A DNA stretch of 64,000 bases from positions 1 to 64,000 of the forward strand of contig JAEWUD010000027.1 in the NCBI GenBank assembly GCA_023397475.1, read 5' to 3'. The notes beneath the pieces are model-generated. The model was not told the DNA's origin and searched no databases. It saw nothing but the letters and a program-made list of their open reading frames with translations. The translations under genes and the position numbers were made by a program. Of the stretch, positions 1 to 7,916 are shown piece by piece. How positions within the stretch are numbered: the stretch's first letter is position 1; every line of letters begins with the position of its first letter. The DNA comes from Bacillota bacterium. GTDB lineage: Bacteria; Bacillota; Clostridia; Saccharofermentanales; Saccharofermentanaceae.

Positions 1-697
1 TATGATACCATCCGTTCCCGTCTCTGTCAACCACTTTTTTAGCGATTTTTTTGCCGTTCTCGGATCCTTGGTACCCCGGCCGCTGCTCGCTTTTGTTTGC
101 CTCAGCCGGATATTTACTTTATCTCACAATCGCCTTTCTGTCAACCGATTTTTAACATGTTTTTGCATTTTGAAGAAAGTCCGTTCCAGGCGAGAATTCT
201 TCATGCTTTTTCTCGATACATCTTCTGCGCTTATATAGTAGTATTCGTGCGCGCGAATAATTAGCGTTGTTTTTGCCTCAATGAATTCGACCATGTTTCA
301 GAGTCAGAAGAGATGATCTGCCCGATCCACGCACAGAGATTCACAAGTGCACGGCAAGGCATGCTCTTACCTCCTGCATTTTGTTTCGGATTCCATTTTT
401 TCGCGCTGAATACATCAATGGTCGGAAAACGTTCTTTATCCATAGGTAAAACGTGATTTTTGACGGAAAATCATTGCATTCGATGTCGCTTTTTTATAGA
501 ATACGCATTGCTGGTTTTTTGCGTCTTTTAGCCTCGATTCGAGTATAATAAGAGTAAGAATAAGGTTTCGGGTATCAGTGTGTGTGAATTGCAAGAATCG
601 ATGAAGCATTCTTTCATTATTCCATGTGCTGACGATCGATGACAAAGATGCCGAGCGGAAGAGCCGCCGGGACAAACTTATGAGAGTGGGTGAATAA
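1..697. other. Noncoding stretch upstream of the lactate/malate dehydrogenase gene
   Basis: No convincing gene is visible in these bases; the open frames are short and lack ribosome binding sites. Two copies of a short direct repeat (tctgtcaacc, at about 22 and 136), each followed by a T-rich stretch, lie near the left edge. An inverted repeat TGATTTT/AAAATCA with a 6-base loop lies at 454-473. A TATAAT hexamer at 544-549 is the best candidate -10 element for the downstream gene, but no good -35 stands at the right distance. The inverted repeat would be placed as an upstream operator; that is inference only. Confidence 0.5.
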
Positions 698-1651
698 ATG
701 AATAAGAAGCATGGTTCTAAGGTTGCGATTATCGGAGCTGGAGCCGTCGGATCGTCAATCGCTTTTTCGATGGCGATTCAGCAGATGTGTTCGGAACTTG
801 TCCTGATTGATGTCAACCAGGATAAAGCTAAGGGTGAGGCTCTCGATATCAGTCATGGTCTGCCTTTCCTGGGACAAATGGAGATTTACGCAGGAAGTTA
901 TGCCGATGTGAAGAATTGTGATCTGATTATTCTCACAGCCGGAATTCCCCGCAAACCCGGCGAGACACGTCTGGATCTTGCCAAGAAGAACGTCTCTCTC
1001 GGCAAGACGATTACAACAAGCATCATGGAGAATTACACCAGTGGTAATATTCTCGTGGTCTCCAATCCTTGCGACATCCTGACGTATATGGTAACCATGT
1101 GGTCCGGGCTTCCCAGAAATCGTGTTCTCGGTTCGGGAACCGTTCTCGACAGTGCCAGATTCCGCACACTGCTTTCTGAGAAGCTGAATATCGACGTCCG
1201 CAATGTCCACGGCTATATTATCGGTGAGCACGGTGATTCTCAGCTTCCTGCCTGGAGCGCTACGAACATTGCCGGACTCTCGATTGACGATTACGCCAAG
1301 ACAACGGGAATCAGCTTCACACAGGCCGATCGTATCGAGATCGCCGAGAGAACACGTTACTCGGGCGCGGAAGTCATCAAGCTCAAGGGCGCTACCTTCA
1401 ATGGAATCGCTGTTTCTGTTTCTACGATTGCCAAGTCACTCCTCAAGGGCGAGAATACCATCCGCACCGTCGGAAGTGTTCTGAACGGCCAGTATGGTAT
1501 CCGCGATGTTGCCACCAACGTTCCGACCATTATCGGTTACGACGGCGTTGAGCGAGTTCTTGAAGTTGAGCTCGACCCGCAGGAGCTTCGTTTCCTCCAG
1601 AACTCTGCTGAACAGGTTAAGTCAATACTGAACGAAGTCAAGGATCTCTAA
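698..1651 (+). CDS. ldh: L-lactate/malate dehydrogenase family protein
   Basis: This 317-aa NAD-dependent 2-hydroxyacid dehydrogenase interconverts pyruvate and lactate, or oxaloacetate and malate, in the cytoplasm. The N-terminal Rossmann motif GAGAVGSS, the SNPCDILTYM segment and the catalytic histidine in GEHGDS are all present, and length is normal for the family. The substrate loop reads PRKPGETRLDL. Classical lactate dehydrogenases have Gln where this protein has the first Arg, and that Gln-to-Arg change is the textbook switch towards malate. The rest of the loop (GETRLDL) is LDH-like, so substrate preference is uncertain. The start follows a purine-rich GAGAGTGGG about 7 bases upstream. 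The gene stands alone and ends at a strong terminator. Confidence 0.9.
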   Translation: MNKKHGSKVAIIGAGAVGSSIAFSMAIQQMCSELVLIDVNQDKAKGEALDISHGLPFLGQMEIYAGSYADVKNCDLIILTAGIPRKPGETRLDLAKKNVSLGKTITTSIMENYTSGNILVVSNPCDILTYMVTMWSGLPRNRVLGSGTVLDSARFRTLLSEKLNIDVRNVHGYIIGEHGDSQLPAWSATNIAGLSIDDYAKTTGISFTQADRIEIAERTRYSGAEVIKLKGATFNGIAVSVSTIAKSLLKGENTIRTVGSVLNGQYGIRDVATNVPTIIGYDGVERVLEVELDPQELRFLQNSAEQVKSILNEVKDL

Positions 1652-1675
1652 TTCCTTCTTCTTCTACCATTAAGA

Positions 1676-1714
1676 AATCCCCCCTGACGGATTACCGTCG
1701 GGGGGGATTTTTTT
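1676..1714 (+). terminator. Rho-independent terminator after ldh
   Basis: A 15-bp stem (AATCCCCCCTGACGG pairing with CCGTCGGGGGGGATT, with one wobble) and a short loop are followed by a run of seven Ts on the plus strand. It sits between the convergent ldh and aldose epimerase genes. Confidence 0.9.
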
Positions 1715-1732
1715 GATAGGCGATTTATTCGT

Positions 1733-2752
1733 TTATCTGGCGGAGAAACGGTATTCCGTGATGCTCTCGAAAACATCCCATGCCCGAAGAATGGGTTGAG
1801 GGAAATGAGCGTGGCGAAGTGAATTCGGAAAAAACTGAGTCTCCAGACAAAATCCGCTGTGCCTCCCTCCGGGCTTGCCGCTCGGATAGGAATACCCCGC
1901 AAGAAAATTACCGGAGTAGAATTGCAGACCCGGCATATCCGAGTAAACTTCCATGACAACACCGGATTTCGGTGCCGCAATTGTCGCAATCCGGCGGGGA
2001 CCGGAGCCCCGCAGCACAAAATTGTGGTCATATCCCGCTTCAACCGGAGAAAGCTGGTCTTCAACCGCTTGGCCTACGCGGCGTTCCCGGGTGAAGTCGA
2101 AGGGGGTGCCGCTAACCTTGAGAATCTCTCCCGTGGGTATGGCATCGGGCGTAACCGGGGTATAGAAATCCGCCTCAATCGTCAACGTATGATCGAGTAC
2201 GCTACCGCCGCTCTCAAGGTTAAAGTATGCGTGGCTTGTCGGGTTGAATACCGTATCAGTGTCGCTTACCGCTCGATAGGAGAGCAGCAATCCGTTCTCT
2301 TCTGTCAGCGTGTATGTCACGACAAAGTCCACGTTTCCGGGAAATCCCTGATCGAAAGCCTCGCTCCGCAGCGAAAACTCAACGCCGTTTGCTATCTCGC
2401 GTCCAGAGAAAACGCGACTGTGAAATCCGTTTGCTCCGCTGTGCAGACTGTTGTCGCCGTCGTTCTTCTCAAGGTTATAGGTATGTCCGTTGAGCTGAAA
2501 CTCGGCATCCTCGATACGATTGGCGTGTCGGCCGCATATAGCCCCCAGAAAGAATATATTCTTCCGATAATCTTCGAGAGTTTCCAGTCCGAGCGCGACA
2601 GAGACCGGTTGATTGTCCCGACCCGGCACAACGATTGATTTTACCGCCGCACCGTACTCGATGAGGCAAACTTCCATCTGATCATTACTTAACGTAAAAG
2701 AATAGACGTCCTTCCCGTCAATTGTTCCGAATAGATCCCTAACTACTTTCAC
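1733..2752 (-). CDS. galM: Aldose 1-epimerase (mutarotase)
   Basis: This 339-aa protein interconverts alpha and beta anomers of galactose or glucose at the entry to sugar catabolism. Family signatures are visible: NPTSHAYFNL with the conserved histidine, the GYDHNF segment, and near the C-terminus CLETQFFPNS carrying the catalytic glutamate. Length is typical of bacterial mutarotases. The start is GTG, supported by GGAGGT seven bases upstream. It is convergent with ldh; the next leftward gene upstream is the carboxypeptidase. No Leloir-pathway partner is nearby, so it is probably a stand-alone mutarotase. Confidence 0.92.
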   Translation of the reverse strand: MKVVRDLFGTIDGKDVYSFTLSNDQMEVCLIEYGAAVKSIVVPGRDNQPVSVALGLETLEDYRKNIFFLGAICGRHANRIEDAEFQLNGHTYNLEKNDGDNSLHSGANGFHSRVFSGREIANGVEFSLRSEAFDQGFPGNVDFVVTYTLTEENGLLLSYRAVSDTDTVFNPTSHAYFNLESGGSVLDHTLTIEADFYTPVTPDAIPTGEILKVSGTPFDFTRERRVGQAVEDQLSPVEAGYDHNFVLRGSGPRRIATIAAPKSGVVMEVYSDMPGLQFYSGNFLAGYSYPSGKPGGRHSGFCLETQFFPNSLRHAHFPQPILRAWDVFESITEYRFSAR

Positions 2753-2847
2753 AAGTCATACCTCCAGTAACGATTTGCGGCCAGTCGTCGCCGCGCTAAT
2801 GATTGTATCTCTTCACGCATATGATCTACAAGGCAATTCGATCAAAC

Positions 2848-4257
2848 TTAAATGCGGCGTATCCCGCTGTTCTTCGGGCGTCTGCGGCTGCGGTTGGCGA
2901 TCAGATATACAGCCACCAGAACAATCACGATCAAGAGCACGGCGCCGATAATAATCGAAAGCACGGGCTGTTCCCGCACGAAGCGGAAGAGAACAAAGTC
3001 ATCCGTCGCGGGAGACGGTGTCGGCTCCGGTGTCGCAAGAGGCGCGGCGGATGATTCCGCTGTCGTCGTCTCCGCAGCGGACGGCTCTGTCATGGCGGTC
3101 TCCTCGGGTGTCGAAGGATCGGTTGTGATCCCTGTCTCACCCGTCGGCTTCATCGAAGCCGGCGCGTTGGTCGGTTGATTATCCAGGACATTGCCCGCGA
3201 CCCGGACAACGGGATCACTCTCGAAACAGATCCGGGCACCTTCCTTGAGAACCGCAGCAACGTATGCCGTCTGACGGTTCGCATCGACATAGGGAATTCC
3301 GCAAACCACGGTAATCAACTCGTCACCGTTCTGATCAACTGCCAGAACCGTCATGCCTGTGCCGCCGTCTACCGTGGTTCCCGTCTTCCCGCCGACGATC
3401 TGAGCGACCTTCGCATCGGCTCCGAGAATCCATGGATCCGTCAAAAGACAGTTCGTATTCTTGACAATGCTCCAAGCATCGAAATTGTGTTCCTTGATGT
3501 TCGTCGCTTTGAAGACATGGGTCGGGGCGGAGATTACCGTCCGGAAATCCGGTTTTTCCAATGCATAATCGAAAATCTTAGCAAGCTCAGCCGCTGTCGT
3601 ATAGTGGTTCGGGTCATGAAGACCGTTGGCATTTACGAAATGCGTCGAAGTAAGTCCGAGTTCTGCGGCCTTCTGATTCATCAGATCCGAGAAAAGACCG
3701 AGCTTCGAGCGATCGGGATTAGCGGCGTCCGAATACGCTGTCGCATCGACGATTGCTTCACCCAGGACATTGGCCGCATCATTGCCGGAAGGAAGCATCA
3801 GTCCGAAAAGAAGTTCCGAAACCGTCGTCTGTTCTCCAATGACAAGCTTCATCTTCGTCGAGTTCGGTGTAATCGCATTGATTGCCGCATTGCTCGCCGT
3901 CAGAATCTGATCCGTCTGGAGCGTATCGAGCGTCAAAGCGGCTGTCATGATCTTTGTCATACTCGCGGGATAGATCTTCCCGTCTGCGTTCTTCTCAATG
4001 ACAATCTCATCCTTCGTCCGATTGTAGACGATATAGGACTCGCACTCGACTTCGTCAATCAGAGGTAATTCGATCTCTTCCTGTCCGATATCCGCCAACG
4101 CGGGAAAGCCGATCGCGAGTACTGTCATCAAAAGCGCCGCCGCTAATCGTGCCGTCCGCATCATGTTGCTGCGGAGGCCGTTACGGCCATGCATCTCCCG
4201 AAGGATCTTCGTGCCGGGCATCGAGGCAGTTGTTCTTCTCTCAAGAAATGTTCTCAC
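2848..4257 (-). CDS. dacF: D-alanyl-D-alanine carboxypeptidase (penicillin-binding protein, S11)
   Basis: This protein trims the terminal D-Ala from peptidoglycan pentapeptides on the outer face of the membrane. The three active-site motifs are present: SMTK, SGN and KTGT. A signal sequence (MMRTARLAAALL...) precedes the catalytic domain. After the domain come a Thr/Glu/Pro-rich linker, one C-terminal transmembrane helix and a basic tail (RSRRRPK), so it is membrane-anchored like DacF/PBP5-type enzymes. I prefer the GTG start at 4257 because AAGGAAGG lies 8 bases upstream. This leaves about 30 residues ahead of the signal core; internal ATGs near 4164 are an alternative. It lies 67 bp after gyrA and may be co-transcribed. 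Confidence 0.88.
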   Translation of the reverse strand: MRTFLERRTTASMPGTKILREMHGRNGLRSNMMRTARLAAALLMTVLAIGFPALADIGQEEIELPLIDEVECESYIVYNRTKDEIVIEKNADGKIYPASMTKIMTAALTLDTLQTDQILTASNAAINAITPNSTKMKLVIGEQTTVSELLFGLMLPSGNDAANVLGEAIVDATAYSDAANPDRSKLGLFSDLMNQKAAELGLTSTHFVNANGLHDPNHYTTAAELAKIFDYALEKPDFRTVISAPTHVFKATNIKEHNFDAWSIVKNTNCLLTDPWILGADAKVAQIVGGKTGTTVDGGTGMTVLAVDQNGDELITVVCGIPYVDANRQTAYVAAVLKEGARICFESDPVVRVAGNVLDNQPTNAPASMKPTGETGITTDPSTPEETAMTEPSAAETTTAESSAAPLATPEPTPSPATDDFVLFRFVREQPVLSIIIGAVLLIVIVLVAVYLIANRSRRRPKNSGIRRI

Positions 4258-4324
4258 TTGTTGTTCCTTCCTTCTCGCCGGCACTCTCGCCGGCAAACGG
4301 TCTCAACGTAACGCTTATCGCGGA

Positions 4325-7027
4325 TTACTCCTCCGTATTCGTTTCCGAATCGTCGTCGGCACGGTATTCCGCGTCAAATAATTCATCTGTGGCTGTGTCG
4401 ATTACATCCGATTCCGTCGGGATTACCTCTTCGATCGCTGTGTCGACGTCCGAAGCATCGGAATCCGTCTCCTGCGATTCCTCCGCAAACTCTTCTTCCT
4501 CCAGATGGTCTACCACGGCGATGTCGACGACGCGAGCATCCCGGGTGCGCATCAAGGTTACGCCTTGTGTGACACGCGACAGCACGGGAATTTCTGCCGC
4601 ACTGAGACGGATCACAATTCCGGAATCGTTGATGAGCATAATGTCCTTACTGTCATCGACGAGAGCAAGCTGGACCAGCGGTCCGGTCTTCTCGGCGACT
4701 CGATAGGTGATCAGACCCTTGCCGCCACGTGTCTGAACACGGTACTCGTCCATCTCCGTACGCTTGCCGAAACCCTTCTCGGAAACCACCAGCAGGTTAT
4801 GGCCCTCGATGATCGGTGCCATTCCGATAACCTCGTCGTCGTCGGAAAGTGTAATTCCACGGACACCCATCGTATTGCGACCGGTGTCACGGACGTCGTC
4901 TTCACCGAACCGGATCGACATTCCTTTGCGGGTAACAAGAACGATGTCGCATTCTCCGTCCGTCAAGCGGACGCCGACAAGCTCGTCATCTTCACGAAGA
5001 TTGACGGCAATGAGTCCGCTCTTATTGATGCGGGCGTACTCCATGAGTTCCGTCTTCTTCACGACGCCGTTACGCGTCGCCATCATAAGGAAGCCGCCCT
5101 CCTCGAAATTCGATACGGGAATGACGGTCTTCACCTTCTCTTCTCCGTCCAATTGCAGAAGGTTAACAATCGCAGTTCCCTTGGCTTGACGACTTGCTTC
5201 GGGCACCTGATATCCCTTGAGGCGGAAGACGCGACCACGATTCGTGAAGCACAGCAGAACGGCGTGTGTTGACGTTGTGATAATATTCTCGACAAAGTCC
5301 TCTTCGCGCGTCGCAAGTCCCGAGATTCCGCGACCGCCGCGATGCTGGCTCTTGTAGGTATCGATCGGCAGACGCTTCACATAACCTAAGTGCGTCAGTG
5401 TGACAACGACTTCTTCTTCCTGAATCAGAGATTCGTCGTCGATATCATCATCCTCGCCGGCCTCAATTGCCGTACGGCGAACATCGGCATAGCGATTCCT
5501 GACCGCCGTGATCTCTGTCTTAATGACGTCGTGCAGGAGGCCTTCATCTGCGAGAATCTTCTGGAAATACGCGATCTTCTCTTCCAGATCGCGATATTCC
5601 GCCTCCAGCTTCTCGCGTTCGAGTCCGGTAAGACGTCCGAGGCGCATGTCGACAATGTGCTGTGCCTGCTTCTCTGAGAATTCGAAGCGTTCGGAAAGGC
5701 GTAGCTTCGCCTGATCCTCCGTGCGGGAACTCCGGATAATCGCAATGACCTCGTCGATATGATCGATTGCCTTAAGAAGACCCTCGACAATGTGCTTCCT
5801 CGCCTCCGCCTTCTCCAAATCGAAGCGCGTGCGACGTCGGATTACATCTTCCTGGTGACGGATATAATGCGTCAGCGCATCCATCAGTGTTATTGTCTTC
5901 GGCTCTAATCGGCCGAGTTCATCCGGTACAAGAGCAAGCATGTTCGCGTTGAAAGCGTCCTGAAGTTGCGAATTCTTATAGAGTTGGTTCAACACGACAT
6001 TGGCATTCGCGTCCTTCCTGAGCTCGATAACAATACGAACCGCCTCATTACGATCGGACTCGTCACGAATATCCGAGATTCCCTCGACCTTCTTCTCTTT
6101 GACAAGATCCGCGATTCTCTCGATCAAACGAGCCTTGTTCACCATATAGGGAAGATCTCGCACGATGATGCGCTGACGATTGTTCTTCATCGGTTCAATG
6201 TCGGTATGCGCACGGACAACGATCCGGCCGCGGCCCGTCGTATAAGCGTCACGAATCCCTCGCTGTCCCAGAATCGCACCATATGTCGGGAAATCCGGTC
6301 CCTTAACAACCGTCATCAAATCGTCGATCGTCGCGTCCGGATTGTCCAGAAGCATAATAACGCCGTCGATCACCTCGCCCATATTGTGCGGCGGGATACT
6401 GGTCGCCATACCGACGGCAATACCGACGGAGCCGTTGACGAGAAGATTGGGGAAACGAGCAGGCAACGCGATCGGCTCCATCTCGTGTTCATCGAAGTTC
6501 GGGCGGAAATCAACGGTGTTCTTGTTGATATCGCTCATCATCTCCATGGCGGTCTTGGCGAGTCTTGCTTCCGTATAACGATACGCAGCCGGCGGATCAC
6601 CGTCCATGGAGCCGAAATTACCATGACCGTCGACCAACATATGTCGCATCGAAAAATCCTGCGCGAGGCGAACGAGCGCGTCATAAACCGAAGCGTCACC
6701 GTGCGGGTGAAAACGACCCAGAACATCACCGACGGTCGTGGCGCACTTACGATATGCTTTATCGGGCGTGAAGCCCTGCGTAAACATCGAATACAGGATA
6801 CGTCGATGTACCGGCTTCAAGCCGTCACGAATATCCGGAAGCGCACGATCCGAAATAACACTCATCGCATAATCGATGAAGGACTTCTTCATCTCCGCTT
6901 CGAGATCGACCGGAATGATCGTATTCTGTGCGGAACGGAATACCTCGTCCACCTGTGCTTCCTGTTGTTTGCGAAGATCCTTGCCGTCAACTGTATCGCG
7001 GCCCTTCGGACCCGATGAATCTGCCAT
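4325..7027 (-). CDS. gyrA: DNA gyrase subunit A
   Basis: This is the catalytic subunit of gyrase, which introduces negative supercoils with GyrB. The 900-aa product shows the breakage-reunion core with the active-site tyrosine in RYTEAR (about residue 151), the GyrA box QHRGGRG, which distinguishes gyrase from topoisomerase IV, and C-terminal beta-pinwheel blades. It ends in a long acidic tail rich in Asp, Glu and Thr. The quinolone region reads HPHGDASVYDALVR, with Ala rather than Ser at the classical Ser83 position. The ATG at 7027 is chosen because GGAGG stands 8 bases upstream. gyrB is not adjacent. Confidence 0.97.
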   Translation of the reverse strand: MADSSGPKGRDTVDGKDLRKQQEAQVDEVFRSAQNTIIPVDLEAEMKKSFIDYAMSVISDRALPDIRDGLKPVHRRILYSMFTQGFTPDKAYRKCATTVGDVLGRFHPHGDASVYDALVRLAQDFSMRHMLVDGHGNFGSMDGDPPAAYRYTEARLAKTAMEMMSDINKNTVDFRPNFDEHEMEPIALPARFPNLLVNGSVGIAVGMATSIPPHNMGEVIDGVIMLLDNPDATIDDLMTVVKGPDFPTYGAILGQRGIRDAYTTGRGRIVVRAHTDIEPMKNNRQRIIVRDLPYMVNKARLIERIADLVKEKKVEGISDIRDESDRNEAVRIVIELRKDANANVVLNQLYKNSQLQDAFNANMLALVPDELGRLEPKTITLMDALTHYIRHQEDVIRRRTRFDLEKAEARKHIVEGLLKAIDHIDEVIAIIRSSRTEDQAKLRLSERFEFSEKQAQHIVDMRLGRLTGLEREKLEAEYRDLEEKIAYFQKILADEGLLHDVIKTEITAVRNRYADVRRTAIEAGEDDDIDDESLIQEEEVVVTLTHLGYVKRLPIDTYKSQHRGGRGISGLATREEDFVENIITTSTHAVLLCFTNRGRVFRLKGYQVPEASRQAKGTAIVNLLQLDGEEKVKTVIPVSNFEEGGFLMMATRNGVVKKTELMEYARINKSGLIAVNLREDDELVGVRLTDGECDIVLVTRKGMSIRFGEDDVRDTGRNTMGVRGITLSDDDEVIGMAPIIEGHNLLVVSEKGFGKRTEMDEYRVQTRGGKGLITYRVAEKTGPLVQLALVDDSKDIMLINDSGIVIRLSAAEIPVLSRVTQGVTLMRTRDARVVDIAVVDHLEEEEFAEESQETDSDASDVDTAIEEVIPTESDVIDTATDELFDAEYRADDDSETNTEE

Positions 7028-7069
7028 TTCAACATCCTCCCGACGTCTTACAAAGACAATATTGCGTCT

Positions 7070-7075
7070 ATTATA
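7070..7075 (-). promoter_or_regulatory. Putative -10 element for gyrA
   Basis: TATAAT on the minus strand lies about 43 bases upstream of the gyrA start codon. No recognisable -35 lies 16-18 bases further upstream, where the sequence is a GC-rich alternating CGCG/ATGC stretch. Assigned on the -10 hexamer and position only. Confidence 0.4.
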
Positions 7076-7281
7076 CCAAAAATTTCTCGCGCACGCGCGC
7101 ATACACGCGAATAATACTTATTAACGTAATTCCTTATCGCGAAACGTTTGGTTGTTCAGAAAGCAAATTGCGGAATTGTTGCAGGTGCGAACCAATCTGT
7201 CGATATTATTCACAAGAAAATCTGTTATATTTAGAGTGTTCAAAAAGTTTTTTATCGGGCGGAAAATTTTTCCCTGAATTC

Positions 7282-7308
7282 TGTAACAAATTTTCGCGCT
7301 CAATCGTC
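7282..7308 (+). promoter_or_regulatory. ECF-type promoter of the sigma factor operon
   Basis: TGTAAC at 7282-7287, a 17-base spacer, then CGTC at 7305-7308. This matches the AAC...CGTC architecture of ECF promoters, close to the B. subtilis SigX/SigM class. It lies 24 bases upstream of the sigma-factor ATG. An ECF promoter directly before an ECF gene suggests autoregulation, which is an inference from sequence and position. Confidence 0.7.
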
Positions 7309-7331
7309 ATATGTGTAGAGAGGTTATCAAT

Positions 7332-7913
7332 ATGCACACGGAAGATTCGTCGCTTCCGGCTGTCACGGACAGTCCGGCGCTGGATATCGAGGAATTATAC
7401 AGCCTATACGGCAATGATGTTCTTCGGATCTGCACCGTTTATCTCGGGAAGCAATCCCTAGCCGAGGACGCTTTTCAGGATGTATTCGTGAAGGTCGTCC
7501 GCAAGGCACACACCTATCGTCAGGATACGCCGGTCAAATACTGGCTTCTGGCCATCGCTCGTAATGTCTGTCGCGATTATCTGCGCTCTGCGTGGATGAC
7601 CAAGGTTGTGTCCTTCGAAGCTTGGCGCGAGAGTAAGTCCGCCGATGCGGAGCCTCCGCGGAGGAAGACACCGGTAGCGCCTCGCGAAGAGGAGAGAATG
7701 GTCGGCCGTCTTGACAGCCATTCGGCATCACCGCTTATGCAAGCGGTCTGCAAATTACCGGCAAAATATAAAGATGTTGTTCTATTGAAATTCTACTACG
7801 ACCTTTCGAACGAGGAAATTGCATCGACGCTGCGCATCACGGAGGGAGCCGTAAGAACAAGACTGTTCAGAGCCCGCAAGGTTCTGGCCCCCTTCACGGA
7901 AGGAGAGGAATAA
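7332..7913 (+). CDS. ECF-family RNA polymerase sigma factor
   Basis: The 193-aa product has region 2 (DIEELYSLYGNDVLRICTVY through AEDAFQDVFVKV and YWLLAIARNVCRDYLRS), a charged linker of about 40 residues, and region 4 (KLPAKYKDVVLLKFYYDLSN, then the helix-turn-helix with EGAVRTRLFRARK). There is no region 1 or 3, as in extracytoplasmic-function sigma factors. The ATG at 7332 follows AGAGAGG at a good distance; an upstream in-frame ATG at 7311 has no such site and would overlap the promoter. The stop is 3 bp from the next start, so the two genes are very likely translated together. The likely partner anti-sigma factor is that downstream protein. Confidence 0.92.
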   Translation: MHTEDSSLPAVTDSPALDIEELYSLYGNDVLRICTVYLGKQSLAEDAFQDVFVKVVRKAHTYRQDTPVKYWLLAIARNVCRDYLRSAWMTKVVSFEAWRESKSADAEPPRRKTPVAPREEERMVGRLDSHSASPLMQAVCKLPAKYKDVVLLKFYYDLSNEEIASTLRITEGAVRTRLFRARKVLAPFTEGEE

Positions 7914-7916
7914 TCT

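Noticed and set aside
2..238. Open frame of 78 codons at the left edge
   Set aside because: No ribosome binding site, T-rich low-complexity composition and no resemblance to known proteins.
2803..4068. Rightward open frames opposite the carboxypeptidase gene
   Set aside because: They lie antisense to a well-supported gene, lack ribosome binding sites and resemble no family; they are composition shadows.
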